Assembly (NCBI GenBank): GCA_963730535.1
Contig: CAVSRU010000014.1
Span: 1 to 64,000, forward strand
Length of the DNA stretch: 64,000 nt
Reading direction: 5' to 3'
From: DASSUW01 sp963730535
Lineage (GTDB): Bacteria; Actinomycetota; Thermoleophilia; Solirubrobacterales; Solirubrobacteraceae
Shown here piece after piece: positions 63,729-64,000 of this stretch; the stretch's first letter is position 1; every line of letters starts with the position of its first letter. Made by a program: the position numbers and the translations under genes. The notes beneath the pieces are model-generated. The model made no database searches. It saw only the letters and a program-made list of their open reading frames with translations, and had not been told where the DNA came from.

Positions 63729-64000
63729 ATGCGCCTCCTTGCCATCGCCATCGTCCTCCTGCTCGCGGTGCCCGCCGTCGGGAGCGCCCAGACGACGGAC
63801 TACACCAAGACCGCGGGTCTCACGCAGCCGCAGTACGAGACCGTCCGCGACGTGCTGCGCGTGCCGGCCTTCGACGGTCGTGAGCTCTACATCGAGGTCA
63901 CGCGCCCGAAGGCCGCCGGCAACTTCCCCGTCATCCTCGAGGCCTCGCCGTACCACGGCACGCTGGCCGACCGCGACGGGACGCGGATCCTGCCCGAGCC
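63729..64000 (+). CDS. CocE/NonD family hydrolase, N-terminal part, runs off the window
   Basis: The first 90 residues are present. A signal peptide (LLAIAIVLLLAVPAVGSAQ) precedes YETVRDVLRVPAFDGRELYIEVTRP and FPVILEASPYHGTLADRDG. The combination of a V-R-V-P-X-X-D-G-X-X-L opening with PVIL-X-X-SPY is typical of secreted X-Pro dipeptidyl-peptidase/CocE serine hydrolases. The catalytic serine lies beyond the window. ATG 63729 is 37 bases after the zinc-ribbon gene. Confidence 0.75.
   Translation, partial: MRLLAIAIVLLLAVPAVGSAQTTDYTKTAGLTQPQYETVRDVLRVPAFDGRELYIEVTRPKAAGNFPVILEASPYHGTLADRDGTRILPE

Overview
The window is a mosaic of two unrelated bacterial genomes joined near 31,860. Bases 1 to about 31,860 (low to mid 60s % GC) look like an alphaproteobacterium of the Hyphomicrobiales/Bradyrhizobium-Xanthobacter type: TAXI-TRAP transporter, LPS heptose pathway, a GnnA/GnnB pair for diamino-sugar lipid A, MurJ, an AcrAB-type RND pump, PobA, CoxL-like hydroxylase subunits and a Bradyrhizobiaceae-style CGCCGGG palindrome. 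Bases from about 31,860 to the end (about 70% GC) look like an actinobacterium of class Thermoleophilia (Solirubrobacterales-like): F420-dependent LLM oxidoreductase, PhoX, LVIVD protein, epoxide hydrolases, ABC-2 exporter, SecG and a System I cytochrome c (ccm) cluster. A molybdenum hydroxylase gene loses its last dozen codons at the join, and a fatty acid desaturase lacking its N-terminus begins there.

Many genes on both sides carry a single one-base frameshift, often in a short homopolymer, while the protein stays conserved across the break. The whole window therefore reads as a lightly corrected long-read (probably metagenomic) assembly. I annotate such genes at full length as genes with an apparent frameshift.

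Left part: (1) 1-1,824, TRAP permease and TAXI binding protein. (2) 1,983-12,252, mostly minus strand, envelope sugar genes: manC, an MsbA-type ABC exporter, galU, rmlD (plus), ugd, galE, hldE, hldD. (3) 12,383-16,676, gmhA, gmhB, waaF, a CoA-transferase, waaC. With hldE and hldD this is the full ADP-L-glycero-D-manno-heptose pathway plus both inner-core heptosyltransferases. (4) 16,773-21,394, a transaldolase, gnnA, gnnB, murJ. (5) 21,462-25,838, RND efflux adaptor and pump. (6) 25,940-31,867, pobA and two tandem CoxL-like genes.

Right part: (7) 31,858-34,545, desaturase fragment, cyclopropane synthase-like methyltransferase, small lipoprotein, NarL-type regulator. (8) 35,049-39,393, epoxide hydrolase genes in a recent 1.87-kb tandem duplication. 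(9) 39,394-39,850, gene and tRNA-like fragments around a second breakpoint. (10) 39,848-41,771, a three-gene minus-strand unit: a matrix-metalloproteinase-like protease with a textbook cysteine switch, a 93-residue protein, and a stand-alone copy of the protease's C-terminal domain. I consider this the most novel system here. (11) 41,898-55,602, secreted and metabolic genes. (12) 55,696-59,436, ABC exporter, TldD/PmbA-like protein, HAD phosphatase, SecG. (13) 59,452-63,325, SDR, a large palindrome, and ccm genes including a cysteine-type CcmE. No rRNA, intact tRNA, CRISPR array, transposase or origin was seen.
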